A program made the position numbers and the translations under genes. A DNA stretch of 64,000 nt from NCBI GenBank assembly GCA_023525715.1, contig CM042016.1, forward strand, positions 64,349,382-64,413,381. Reading direction: 5' to 3'. Positions 34,868-47,642 of this stretch are shown here, piece after piece. Numbering within the stretch: the stretch's first letter is position 1; the number at the start of each line of letters is the position of its first letter. This DNA comes from Cichorium intybus (lineage: Eukaryota > Streptophyta > Magnoliopsida > Asterales > Asteraceae). The notes beneath the pieces were generated by a model. That model did no database searches. It saw only the letters and a list, made by a program, of their open reading frames with translations, and was not told the DNA's origin.

Positions 34868-36715
34868 TGTAAGACCCGTATCCTGATTATAACATATACT
34901 TAAAATAAGAGTGTTAGGAATTATATGATCATTGGTAGTTATAAAGCTAAGAAAAACTTTAGTTACAATTTCATATGAAAATCAGCATTTTGTGTCGTTT
35001 TTAGAAAAATCATAATTAATTCTAGAAATATCATTTGGACCTCAAACTAGTGCACAAAGTTTACAAATTGAGTCTAGTACAATTACCAAAAATAATAGTA
35101 AGCTTGAAAATGACATTATCTATGGTAAAAAATGCAATCTTTACTGATTAGTTTGGAATTGACAGATTGGATAGTCTGTTTTCAAAAATTCATAATAAAT
35201 CATAGAAAAATCGTATAAATACGTAAAATACATCCCTAAAAGGGTATTGAGATGAATTTTCTGAATATCAAATAAAAATGTGAATTTAATGGGTTTAAGA
35301 TCGGCTAAACCAGTCTTGAACAGACTGATTCTAGAAGGCCTTTAATTTCAACAAAATTATATTATTAAAATCTTTTGTCAAAAGTGTCATGCCATTTTTT
35401 ATTCAAGAATTCAAGTATAAATACCCCCCAAAACATCTCATAAACCACACCAACAAATCTCAATCCAATATATAGAGGTTTCTAAGCACTAGAGTGTAAG
35501 AAGTGAGTAGAAGGAAGCTCAAAAGCCTAGCGAAGAAGTTATAGGTTCCGACGACTGGTCATAAGGTAACTACAAACTTTTCTATAGCTTAATTAGGTAT
35601 TGTAAAATAGTTTTTGTGTTAAGAAGTAGAATATTTAATAAGTATAACATATGTTATATTATACTCATTTCTAACAATAGTAAACAAAAACCTTAAAATG
35701 TCGTTATTATAACAATTTGTAATTCCGAAAATAATACCGATTGATTTACTTACGAGGACGGTGACTAGGCCGATTACTTGGGATCTGATTGTTGGATTTT
35801 CCGAAAGGCTAAAATGCTGAAAGGATCCTGCCACCCCATCTAATCTTCTACCTGGTTGTTCTTTACTTGATAAATCATGGAGTATCATATTGGAATTACT
35901 GAAGGGTTTAATGATACGACTACAATATAGTTAAGGATTAAGAAATGATAGATTTCTTATTATGTTAACAGTTAAAGTTGAAGGAAATACAAAGCCGAGA
36001 AAGATAAATGAAATAGTCAACTATAATCAGGTGAGTCTTCTCACTATACTATAGGTGATATTGCATGCGTAGGAAGGAAGATATGTTAGACTAAGGTGAT
36101 CTTAACTGTTATGATAATTGTATGAATTATTGCTATGATAATGATTGTTTGTGGACGGAACGGGATAGCCCGCGAGCCAATAGGCGGAACGGGAATAGCC
36201 TGCGAGTCATTAGACGGAACGGGATAGCCCGCGAGCCAATAGGCGGAACGGGAATAGCCTGCGAGTCATTAGACGGAACGGGAAAAGCCTGCGAGCAATA
36301 AGACAGAACGGGAACTGCCCGTGAGTCTTCAGCGGAACAGGGATAGCCCGCGAGTCTCACAGACATATGAATGGTTATGATGTGTTGTATGTTATGTGAT
36401 GGATCGTATGGTATTTTGAGGAACTCACTAAGCTCCGTGCTTACCCTTTCCCTATATAAACTACTGTTTCAGGTACATCAGGTACCATGGATGGCAAGGC
36501 GTGACGTGTATACACTGTGCTGCTTCATTGGAGGACTGTTTTTGAATTAATATTCCGCTATGTTGTGATTTCATTAACTTTTGTTAATCCTGGGATGTTT
36601 TCATTAAACTTATAAGTTATGGAATTTTGTCAAAATTAATTAAGTGGCTTTTCTTATATTGAAGTATCCGTTTAATTTTTTTTTTAATTTTACCCTAAAA
36701 TTTTGGGATGTTACA
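34868..36715 (+). mobile_element. 3' LTR, 1848 bp
   Basis: Nearly identical to 29254-31103, including the minisatellite (36155-36363). It ends TGTTACA followed by the TACCA target duplication. Confidence 0.92.
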
Positions 36716-36721
36716 TACCAA

Positions 36722-37080
<359 letters not shown>

Positions 37081-37087
37081 AAAAAAA

Positions 37088-37233
37088 TTTTGCACATGTG
37101 CAAACTTTTTTATATGTACATTTTTTTTCAGATTTTTTTTTCACAGAACGCCTTAAATATATGTTAGAAAGACATCCATAAAAAACACTTGAAAAAAAAT
37201 GTACGTATAAAAAAGTTTGCACATGTGCAAAAT
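37088..37233. repeat. foldback repeat with GCACATGTGC palindromes
   Basis: Arms of about 40 bp (37088-37130 and 37193-37233) are inverted copies: each includes TTTGCACATGTGCAAA and ATGTACATTTTTTTT or its complement ATGTACGTAT. A third TTTTCACATGTGCAAATTTT copy follows at about 37240-37262. Confidence 0.7.
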
Positions 37234-37413
37234 TTTTTTTTTCACATGTGCAAATTTTTTTCAAAAAAAAAAGTTGTTTTTTCGGAAATTTTTTTCAGCG
37301 GCCCGGCACCAATTTGAGCGTTTTAGAGACCTATGTGGTCGGTTTTTTGAAAAAAATATCGGTTTGGGAGTTCTCGGGTTGTCGGGGTGAAGTTGGTTCT
37401 CAAAAGATCCTAA

Positions 37414-37521
<108 letters not shown>

Positions 37522-37654
37522 ACGTTAGTTAAAAAATACGTATTAGCCATTTAGTCACATTAGTTGATAGTTACTACTATAATTTAGATATTGAAAATTT
37601 ATGATAATGTTACTTCATAAAACTCTATAATAAATTAAAATAATTATATAGCTA

Positions 37655-37830
37655 ATGTCTTGGTATATACCATTACCAAGTTGTACCAACCAAACTTGTT
37701 GGTAACCAAACAAGTTGGTACCAACTACCAAGTATAATTGGTATGGTATGGTAGGAAAAATTTTGTACCAATTATAGTTGGTATGGTACACGGTTTGGTG
37801 AAAAAAAATTGGTACCAATTCCAACAAGAA
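37655..37830. repeat. TACCAA-rich repeat, second copy
   Basis: Same words as 36930-37080, in the same order (CCAAGTTGTACCAACCAAAC, GTTGGTACCAA, AATTGGTATGGTA, GGTACACGGT). The two copies are degenerate direct repeats separated by (AT)n and the foldback. Confidence 0.65.
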
Positions 37831-37860
37831 CTTTCTTACACATTTTTAAATGTGTTACTG

Positions 37861-37971
<111 letters not shown>

Positions 37972-38189
37972 CAACGTTTAAAAATAAATTAAAATAAAGT
38001 TATATAATAAATAATTCCATTTATTATAAAAAGATAACATTAATTAAATACAATTTAACTAATATGTATTCTCTTTTTATAGAAAAAGCAAATCGAAGGA
38101 TTTATATTTTATAGATAAAATTAGAAAAAAGTGTATGATATTCTCGAAATTACAACTTCGACCCAAGTTTTTTTCGTTATATAAACAGT

Positions 38190-39354
38190 ATCCCCTTTAA
38201 TCTCACTTTTGATGGTTACTAAATTAAGAAGTCTCAGACAAAATTTCCTTTAACTCCCATCTTTCCTGAATCATTGCTCATATTCGATGCTGATTTTCAT
38301 CTCCTATTCAACAATCCAGTTCGTGTTGCTGATGCTGATCAAATACTCTTGATAATTGTGTTATTGAGTCTATAAAGATTTTAGATGGTCCAATTGATCC
38401 TTTGGTAACTACATATAACAATTTTCCTTTTGTTGAGGGTTAGGATCCCGGTGATCCTTCAGATGAAACACTATCTTGGGGTGAGCATCTTACCGCATCA
38501 CTCAACAACTATTTAGATGTCTTTTCTCAAATACTATCACATTATCTACCCATGGAGGAGGAGCAGGGGTCTTTTAATACTATTAACATTTCCAATTTCT
38601 GATGCTTCAATTGAGCAGGAGCTAATTCGAACTAATAATATTTTACATTCCCCTTGCATTCCTCCTTCTAATCCTAATGATGATATTCCATTTATTTCAG
38701 GTTATCCTTCAGATATTGAAGAGGTCGTTGGTGAAGCCATACCTGAATATGACTCAAAATATCCTTCACTAGAAATAATTGACACATGATTACCCCAAAA
38801 CTCAAGTCATTGGTAATATTCAAGAAGGGGTTCTCACACGTGCACAAATCAAAGAACGACAAAATGAGTTAAACAAAAATTTTGAATTTTGCATGCTAAA
38901 TGTTTTTATCTTTAAAATTGAACCAAAGAATGTTAAGTATTCCTTTGAACACTTAGAGTGGGTCGAGCCCATGTAGAATTAATTAGCTAAATTTGAAAGA
39001 AACTAGGATTGGAGACTCATTCCAACACCCGCTAATGCTTCTGTTGTGAGACTCATTCCAACACCAGCTAATGCTTCTGTTGTGAGACTCAAATGGGTGT
39101 ATCGTAACAAAAATTGATACCAAAGGTAATGTTGTAAGAAATAAAGCAATGTTGGTTGTCAAAGGATACTATCAACCAGAGGGAATTGACTACAAAAAGA
39201 CATTTGCTCCTGTTGCTAGACTTGACTCCGTTCACATTTTTCTCGCTTATGTTGCCCATAAAAACTTTGATGTTTATCAAATGGATGTCAAATGTGCATT
39301 TTTAAATGATGAACTTGAGGAAACCATTTTTGTGGAACAACCTCCGGGCTTCAT
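38190..39354 (+). pseudogene. SIRE-like Copia pol, copy A, 5' part
   Basis: Degenerate plus-strand pol from the segment before RT to early RT. Recognisable blocks: GVLTRAQIKERQNELNK and CMLNVFIFKIEPKNVK (about 38830-38940), a duplicated RLIPTPANASVVRL (39015-39090), LKWVYRNK, then GYYQPEGIDYKKTFAPVARL and DVYQMDVKCAFLN in the frame 39149-39354, and VEQPPGF at the edge. These are the Copia RT N-terminal motifs. The frame is broken by stops and frameshifts and is interrupted at 39354 by a solo LTR insertion. The SIRE lineage is inferred from the long region before RT and from similarity to copy B. Confidence 0.8.
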
Positions 39355-42300
39355 TGTGACAACCAAAATTTTGATATATAAAAAAAAAATAAGAGTTTGT
39401 TTCAAGAATTCGACGGACGAAACTTGATACTTGAATAAATTAAACGTATTATGGAGGGACAGAATTGTCAAATAAGGTGAAAAGATGGAAAAGTATGGGT
39501 TAAAACCTTTTATTAAGCTATAATGAGATGTTATCTCAATTAGAATTTGGTTTTTAGCAACCTTAGAGCAAAAAGGGGAATAAAGGACCAAAAGTGAAAA
39601 CTTTATTGAATAATCTTTAAAAATTAATATCTCAAAATCTATAAGGAATTAGGAAAAAGTCATCAAGGTGACTTTGATAATATTTGCGATAATAAAAATT
39701 TAGGAAAAAGACTCCGGCCATTCGGAGTTATAACGAAGAAGTTATGAAGGTTTCAAAATGGCCCTAAAGTGACAAACATGACCAAAGAGTCATTTACAAT
39801 GGTTAATAACGGGAAATCTATTAAGAATCAAACGTAATTCAGTAGGAGAATGTTGTAAAGCTCGTTCCCATCTTTCTAAAGATATAAAGTTTACTAGTTT
39901 TGGATTTTGTATGAATGAGTTATGCCCCTTCAAAGTGGAGGAACAATAAAGAGAAAAAGTTGGAATATTTTGCTAAGGCTGGAATAAGGGGTATTCTTGT
40001 CCTTTACCATTTAAATTCAGCCGATGGATTCTATTATCTCCCTGTGGGCTGCGTGAGTTTCCAGACACGCTAAATCACTTCACGATTCAAAAGAAAAAGA
40101 AATCGGGAGAGAGCGAGGGAAGCAAGAACCGAACACCACACACATGAGTGTGAGAAATAGAGACCAAGAGAGAAGAAAGGAGGCCTGAGCAACGGGTTTT
40201 TGAGCAAGGAGAGGCGGAAACGACGAGCTACAGCAGCCACCTGCTGCAGCCACGAAAAAGACGAAGTGCAGCGCCGTCGACGGAGGATTCCGGCGAGAAA
40301 AATGGTGGCCGACGGCCGGCCAGCATCGGGGGAGGGTCAAGGAACTCCCAAATCGTGATTTCAAGCTAGAACCCTCTTCAATTTCAGATTTCTGGAACTA
40401 TTGGGCAGAAATTAGAGAAAGGTATAAAGATTTTTCAAACCCTAGTTCCCAAATCCGAAAATTTGCACATGCATGTTGAAATATAACATGTGTTTTGGTT
40501 TCTTTTACTGATATGAGTTCAAAATCATATATGGATTGAAGGTTTTGAATATTTGGGTTGAGATTCTTGAGTGCATGTTTTACAAACTATTGAATGCATG
40601 AAGAACTCATGATAGTAAGTTGGGATTCTAAGGAAATCAAGAACACATGAGTTACTTGCTTGAAAAATATGATTTTTACCGTTTTAAATGTTTTAAGTTA
40701 CGAGCCTTTTGCTTAGTAATAAACTGAAATAGTGAAAGAATCAAGAATATTAAACTGGGTGTTTAGAAAATTTGACAGCTTTGACTTTTTTGTCAAAGTC
40801 AAACAGTAGACAAAAAAATCAAATTGCTTGGAATTGACTTGTCATATGAGAAATTGAGTTTGGATATATGAAATACTATATCTAATAAGTTAGAAACACC
40901 GATGAATCAACATTATATAGTTGGTTTGCTAGGTAACAATCAAGTGGCAAAAGATGGACAAAAATTGACTTGTAAAAGTCTAAAATGGGACAAGAATTTG
41001 GAAATTGAGGTTTGGGATTAAAAAGCTAGTTAAAATATGATTTATGAGACATGTTTACATTTGAAAATGGTAACATTGAATTGGAGATACAAGTATTTGG
41101 TTAAACATTTTATAAAGTATTGCTTAGTCATAAAAAGACTATAATTGGACTAATTTTTTTAGTTAAATTGCCGTTTTAGGCTTAATAAGCAAAAGTTTAA
41201 AAATTGACCCAAGACTTGAATACTATGATTCTTTGTCATATAATTATGCTAGATTAAAAGAAATAACCAAGTTTGGGTCAAGAAAGAAGGTGTTTTGGTT
41301 AAAGTGTAAAAATGAATCAAAATAGCCGCGGTTGGACTAAAAGTTACCGTTTTAGCAAATACGAGCCCTTATGAGTATGAAATGAAATTATATCAACATT
41401 TATGTGTTTTTAGGTGGTTTTGGCAACAAAATATGTAAAAAGTTTCATGTTTAAAAATAATTTTTATTTTTATAATTTTAACGGCAAATTTGCCAAAAAT
41501 GGAATAAAAGAGCAAAACGAAAGATGTTTTGACATCTAGCCATGGATATTGTTTTATAAACATGTTAAGATCATAAAGTTACAAAAATTTCATGTTAAAA
41601 CCCGCGAAAACACAATTAGACAAAGTAGGATGCCTAAATAGAAAAACTGTCAAAAAGTGCCGAAAAGAAAAATGTATTAAAAGGTTCCATTAAGCTTTAT
41701 ACATGTTCTAAACACTATTGGTGCATTGTTGGGTTATATAACAATGACTTAAACAAGAGTTTACACGAATTTTGGACTAAGCTGTCAAAATGAGACAAAA
41801 ATGGTAAAATTGTCCAAAATGGTTTTTATGGTTTAAGACCCATACTTAGCCACCGGAATGAACTTAGATAACGACTAGAAGTAGTCTAAGAATGAGTAGA
41901 CAAATGTTTTATGTTTAGTTGCGTTTGAAGGACGCTTGGAAGCAACGAAAGGCTAGAATTATGTGGATTAATGTAGCTAGACGTACCTAGCTACTAATGT
42001 GAGTACATGTGGCTTTTTCCCACTATGGGGTACATGACAAATTGTTGACAAAGCTTTTATGTGATTTTTGATATTAAATGATATGCAAATCGTTCTACGT
42101 AGGTTACAAAAAAAAAAGAAAGTTTTATGCGATGCTTTTAAAAGATTGTTTTGGCTTCAAGCCTACTATGCCCATGAAAGAATATTTTTACTATGTGTTC
42201 ATGTTATAAATCTGTTTCAAAGGAACAATGATTATATGTGCCAAATGATTCGATTCTTATATAAGTTTATGAAATATTTAATTTGTTAATGTCTAAGTTA

Positions 42301-43345
42301 TTGCACATGCATCTCATGACACTTCATGAATTCTCGTACAAAAGATAAGTACTGCTTTTATGCATGCATAGAGTGTGATTGCATGAGTCAGCGAGGTCCG
42401 GATACGTCCCCGTAACGGGACAACAGACTCTACTGGGATGGTACCTCCCGTCGTGAAGTAGAAGTCTTTTAGATACCATTATAGGAAGACTTGTTCTCCT
42501 ATTTTGGTAAGCCTTGGTCTTTATAGACCTCTAGACGCGGTATATAACCACGAGCATTTGTCACGAATGTGACCTAGTCTTTTAGACCTCAGACGTGGGT
42601 GCGGAACCCGCGAGCTTTGCATTGGTGTGCGAAACATGCATTGCATATGCATCTATTTTGCATTAATCATGTTGAACTGATTATATTGTTTAAGTTTCAA
42701 AACTTCTATAAGTTGTTTTCGCAAAGAATTTAAGAAGTAAATGTCATTTATATGACTCAGATTGTAAAGACGCTTTTGAAAAGAGAAGGTCAGTCATATG
42801 ACTTATTTTGCAAAGGATTTTAAAAAGAAATATATCAAATATATGATATTGATTATAAAACATTTTCAATGATGTTTTGAGTCTAAAACCCATGTAGCTC
42901 GCGAGACGTTTTCGTCTTACGTATTTTATTTTATGCAATGTATCCCAGGTTTTAGACACGAGACATAAAATCAAGTAGATGACCCGAGGTGATTGTGATT
43001 TTAGATGGAGCGAGCATTCGCTAATATCCTGGTTTGTAATCCTAACTTGCTTTCTATAGTTTAGTTTGATATGAAGTTGTAACCCCCGTAGTTGTCCAAA
43101 TATCTTTACAACTAAATGGTTTTGTTGGGACCGAAGTTTTAAGACGTGACTTTATGCCATGAGTAAAGTTTTTAAAGGTTTATATTTTGTCACATAATAT
43201 TTTAAAATAAGCGATAGCACTATTGTGCTTATAACGCTAATGTGCTTTTAAAGTTTATACGCTTTTGGCGCTACTGTGTTTTAAAGTTTATGCGCTTTTG
43301 GCGTTATTATGTTTTTCAAAAAAAAAAAAAAAACGGGGTGTTACA
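39355..43345 (+). mobile_element. solo LTR, 3991 bp, with TTCAT duplication
   Basis: Starts TGTGACAACC and ends GGGGTGTTACA, flanked by TTCAT (39350-39354 and 43346-43350). It sits inside the RT reading frame of Copia copy A. No internal LTR pair, PBS, PPT or coding domain is found within it, so it is read as a single very long LTR in plus orientation; the GGTGTTACA end is like that of Gypsy LTRs. Long LTRs of this size occur in some plant Ty3/Gypsy lineages. The ORFs at 40080-40364, 42068-42289 and 42744-42974 show no domain. Confidence 0.75.
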
Positions 43346-43573
43346 TTCATTAATCCTTATTTTCCCAATCATTGTTATATCCTAGACAAAACAGTCTACA
43401 GGTTAAAACAAGCACCAAGGGGATGGTACGAAACTTTAACTCATTTTCTAGAACAATCTAATTTTAAACAATGTTTAGTAGACCCAAAATTGTTTAGAAA
43501 GAAAGTTGGTCGACATGTTACATTGGTTCAAATTTATGTCGAATGACGTCATCACTTTTAGATCCATGGACTT
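43346..43573 (+). pseudogene. SIRE-like Copia pol, copy A, 3' part of the RT
   Basis: Continues the RT of copy A after the solo LTR: RLKQAPRGWYETLTHFLEQS and KKVGRHVTLVQIYV. At the YVDD catalytic motif a one-base insertion shifts the frame (43538-43545), and the RT is then cut off about ten codons later at the junction with copy B near 43573. Confidence 0.8.
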
Positions 43574-45854
43574 ATCCCTTGTCATCCATCTTTCCTAAAC
43601 CAGCTGTCGATGCACTGTCAATAATGACCTTTGATGAAAACTTCAAACTCTTTTTTGATCCACCTGTGAGAGCTGTGGATTCTAAAGCCAAAGCACTAGA
43701 CAATAATGTGTCTGAACTTTCCAAGCTCACAGATGGCCCCGAAGATTCACCCTCAAGCAGTATTCAAAGACCTTCTTTGGTTGAGGGGGAGCCTTCCAAT
43801 AAATCCATATGTCAATCTGGTTTCGAGGGGGATCATAACAATCCAAGTCTCAACAACCCTTTGCATAAAGTTTCTCATATCATGTCCCTATATCCTTCTG
43901 TCTAGGGGGAGCCAGAAGCTTCAACTCCAAATTCTTCGGATCATGGAAGAACAAACTCACCAACTGCTGTTGTCAAGGGGGAGCAATTTCTTAACTCTTC
44001 TTTTACTTCATCAAACATCAATTCTCCTAAAAAATGTCACAAACACAAATAACGAAGAACACTTAATAACTGATGATTTTCCATCCACTTCAGGATATCC
44101 TTCGGATACTGAGGAAATCAATGCCGAAGGACTACCCGAATTTGATCCAAATTTTCTACCTTTGGAAAAGTGGACGAAAAATCATCCTCAATCACTTGTC
44201 ATCGGTAATGTTCATGATAGGGTCTTGACACGTGCACAACTTCATCAAAAACAACAAGATTTAAACAAAACTTCGGAGTTGTGCATGTTCAATGTTTTTA
44301 TCTCAAAAATTGAACCAAAGAATGTTAAAGATGCATTTGATCACCCAGACTGCAGACTGCATTGAAGCAATGCAGATGGAATTAGAAGAATTCGAAAGAA
44401 ACAAAGTTTGGAGACTTATTCCAAAACCAGAAAATGCTTCAATCGTTGGTCTCAAATGGGTTTACAGAAACAAACTTGATACCGAAGGCAGTGTGGTCAG
44501 AAACAAGGCAAGGTTGGTTGTTAAAGGCTACTGTCAACATGAGGGGATTGACTACGAAGAAACCTTTGCTCCTGTAGCCAGACTCGAATCCGTTCGGATC
44601 TTTTTAGCTTATGTTGCACACAAAAACTTTGATGTCTATCAAATGGATGTCAAATGTGCCTTTTTAAACGGGGATCTCGAGGAAACTGTCTATGTTGAAC
44701 AACCACCTGGCTTTGTTAATAAAGAAAATCCTGATCGTTGCTACGTATTGGATAAGGCTGTCTATGGTTGAAAACAAGCTCCTAGAGCTTGGTATGACAC
44801 CTTGACAAAATTTTTAACGCAATCAAATTTTAAACAAGGATCAGTGGTTCCAACACTCTTTCGAAAGAAAGTTGGTTTACACTTGATGTTAGTCCAAATT
44901 TATGTGGATGACATAATCTTCGGATCCACTGACCTAAATCTTACCAAAGAATTTGAGAATCTGATGAAAAGTAAATTTCAGATGAGTATGATTGGGAAGA
45001 TTAATTTTTTCCTTGGATTACAAGTCAAACAATCAAGAGAAGGGATTTTCATTAATCAACAAAAATACACTAAAAGTCTACTTGAACGATTTGGAATGAC
45101 TAACTGTTCCAATGCGAAGGTTCCAATGGCCACAGGTACCAAGTTAAATCCTTCGCTAGACAAGCCGAAGGTTGATCTTCAAAACTACCTAAGCATGATC
45201 GGATCATTATTCTATCTCACAGCCAGTCGACCAGACATTATGTTCGCAGTATGCAATTGTGCTCGTTATCAATCTGATCCACGTGAACCTCACTTGGCTG
45301 CTGTAAAAACAATCTTCTAATATCTTCATCACACACCTGCGTACGGCCTTTGGTATCCAACAAATTCAGGTTTCTACATACAGGCTTACTCAGATTCAAA
45401 CTTGGGTGGATGTTCGATAGATTGCAAAAGTACGTCTGGTGGTTGTCAATTTCTTGATGGAAAGCTCATCAGCTGGCAGTCAAAGAAACAAACCTGCGTA
45501 TCAATATCCATAGCCGAAGCTGAATATGTAGCTGCTGCTGCTTGCACTTTGCAGATAATTTGGATCTAGAGTCAATTGAGAGATTATGTCATCAATATGA
45601 GAAAAATTCCACTGTTCTGTGATTCTCAAAGTGCCATTCGGATATGTCATAATCCTGTTTAACAATCCAAGACGAAGCACATAGCTCTTCGCTATCACTT
45701 CATCAAAAGTCATGTTGAGGAGGGGAATATAGAAGTTCACTTTGTTCATACCACAAAACAATTGGCAGATATCTTTACAAAAGATCCAAATGAAGTCTCA
45801 CATTCAAGAATCGTTCGAGGACTGGGAATGATTGATGGATCTACTCTCACCTGA
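43574..45854 (+). pseudogene. SIRE-like Copia pol, copy B (pre-RT, RT and RNase H)
   Basis: Plus-strand polyprotein segment. Pre-RT region 43574-44340 (Ser/Pro-rich, then VLTRAQLHQKQQDLNK); RT from about 44360 with LKWVYRNKLDTEGSVVRNKA, EETFAPVARLESVRIF, VYQMDVKCAFLNG and the catalytic YVDDIIFGSTDL (about 44899-44935); RNase H around 45380-45800 with AYSDSNLGGC, KSTSGGCQFL, SIAEAEYVAAA and the end HVEEGNIEVHF / QLADIFTK. Defects: a frameshift near 44345, stops at 44769-44771, 45318-45320, about 45568 and about 45660. Gag, protease and integrase are missing upstream, where copy A is joined. It is closely similar to copy A and was once an active Copia. Confidence 0.88.
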
Positions 45855-46174
45855 TCATCATATTTGCATTTTCTTTCCCTATATTGTTCTAATTCAAAAT
45901 AAAGAAAATTGTTGCTACGAAGCTTTCCGAACATTCTAAACCCTTTGCAACAACAAAAATAGTCAATAAAATATCATGAATGTCAAAAATTTGCGAAACA
46001 ACAACTATCTTCGTATCATAAAAAGATAAACTTTCAATCAAGGACTTCTTTTGCTAAAAATAAATGGTATGCAATACAAAGCCGTTACGAAGGTCCAAAC
46101 TGAAAAATTGTGTGATCTCAATATTCTTTACAACATATCTATTACTAAGCTTCCTGTTGGACTCAACTTGCTTT
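45855..46174 (+). mobile_element. post-pol spacer of the SIRE-like element (copy B)
   Basis: Non-coding sequence after the pol stop codon; resembles about 8145-8215. Interrupted at 46175 by the Copia element that follows. Confidence 0.55.
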
Positions 46175-46952
46175 TGTTGGATTAGGTGTCTAAGCCATGA
46201 CTAATAATTTGTATTTACCTAATTAATAGTAGCAAAGTCCATTTGGGTTGCCCTCATAGCTAGAGGTTTGGTAGAAATTCCGGAGAGAGAAAGATTGATT
46301 TGTTATGTGATTAATAAATCAATAGAAATAAAATAAATAGTTTATTAATATATTAAAGTGATAATATATTAATTAGAAACTATATTAATTAATTAGAAAT
46401 TAATCTGGAATTAATTGGAATTAATTTGATGATTAATTTAATTAATTAAAGGTGTAGGGACTAAAATTGTAATTATTAAATAGTTGAGTAAGTGACAGTT
46501 TTAGTAGGCCAGATGACCACGAAATTGTATATGGAATATATATAATTTTGAACTTAATAAGTTAGGATAAATAGGTTTGAATCAAATGATAAAAGGTTTA
46601 TCTTGATTTGAATTTAAAAAGGTTTATCTCTAAGGCTTATCTACTGGCCAACTGGAAGCTATAAATAGGGACCCTAGGGAACCCTTTTCTGCGCCAATTC
46701 TACTATATTCCCTCTCTAAATTTTGTGACCTACCTCCCTAGCTCTTGGGTGTGACTTCATTTGAGGCAGGACACTTGTGCTGCTCAGCTTCAGGAAAAAT
46801 CCTAAAGGTTAGTTTTTCTGAATTTATTTCTTTAGCAATTTTCTTCTGGCCTTTTAGGAAATATTTATATGTTCAATAGTAGAAAACATAGATCCTCATA
46901 GGTTGCATGTGAACTTAGGGTTTTAGTTCATAGATTTGCTTAAAACCTTTCA
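46175..46952 (+). mobile_element. 5' LTR, 778 bp
   Basis: Starts TGTTGGATTAGG and ends CCTTTCA. The TATA box is CTATAAATAGGG at about 46659-46670. The PBS TGGTATCAGAGC follows at 46954-46965. Confidence 0.9.
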
Positions 46953-46953
46953 G

Positions 46954-46965
46954 TGGTATCAGAGC
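46954..46965 (+). other. primer binding site
   Basis: TGGTATCAGAGC, complementary to initiator tRNA-Met, one base after the LTR end. Confidence 0.92.
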
Positions 46966-47642
46966 TTTTTGGTTGTTTTCTTGTTGAATTGCTATAATTG
47001 TTTTCCTAAAAATTAGGGTTTAAAGCTTATAAAACCTAATTTAGCCAAATCGATTTTAGGGTTAGGGTTTTGGGAACCCTAGCCCCTCCCCTCTATGATT
47101 TTCGATTTTCTCCTTAGGGTTTTTGAAAGCTTTCTATTTTTGGTAACTTTAATTATTTAAATAGATAACCTTAAACCCATTATTTGTTAATTTCGAAAAT
47201 TAGGGGGTTTAAGATAGGTTTAAATTAATTTGATTAATTTGTGATACCTATCTAGTTTTTAATTAATTTAATTAATTGTTTAATTAAAAGATAATTAATG
47301 GTTTAATTTAATTTTAAATTTAATAGTTTTAAATTTCTAAAAATTAAAAGATAAAACAAGGAATATTTTAAAAGTCTAAAATATTTGGATTTAATTAATT
47401 TAATTAATTGTTTAATTAAAAGATAAATTAAATCATTTAAAGGTTTAATTTAATTTTAAATTTAATAGTTAAATTTTCGAATAAATTAAAAGATAAACCA
47501 GAAATATTTTAAAAGGTTTTAAAATACATCTTATATATATTATAATTAAAAGTTAATACTATATGTATAAGATAAACTGGTTAGTCAAATCAATAGTAGG
47601 CCTCATTCACGAAGCTGATCTATAAAGAGGGTATAAGGAGAC
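46966..47642 (+). other. leader of the Copia element
   Basis: A+T-rich non-coding sequence with internal near-duplication (TTTAATTAATTTAATTAATTG at about 47260 and 47392). It ends with GAGAC (47638-47642), the target of the Gypsy insertion. Confidence 0.6.

Larger units (their letters stand above)
29254..36715 (+). mobile_element. complete non-autonomous LTR retrotransposon (LARD-like) carrying a captured gene
   Basis: 7462 bp, flanked by the perfect 5-bp duplication TACCA (29249-29253 and 36716-36720). Two LTRs of 1850 and 1848 bp (TGTAAG...TTACA) differ at only scattered bases, so the insertion is young. PBS follows the 5' LTR and a PPT precedes the 3' LTR. The 3764-bp interior has no recognisable gag, protease, RT or integrase; instead an RWP-RK gene relic lies antisense in it. 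The GGGACGAAATC near the PPT and the LTR layout resemble Tekay-like Gypsy elements, which probably supply the enzymes in trans. Confidence 0.9.

Noticed and set aside
40080..40364. 94-codon minus-strand frame
   Set aside because: Inside the 3991-bp solo LTR; no homologous domain recognised and no promoter context.
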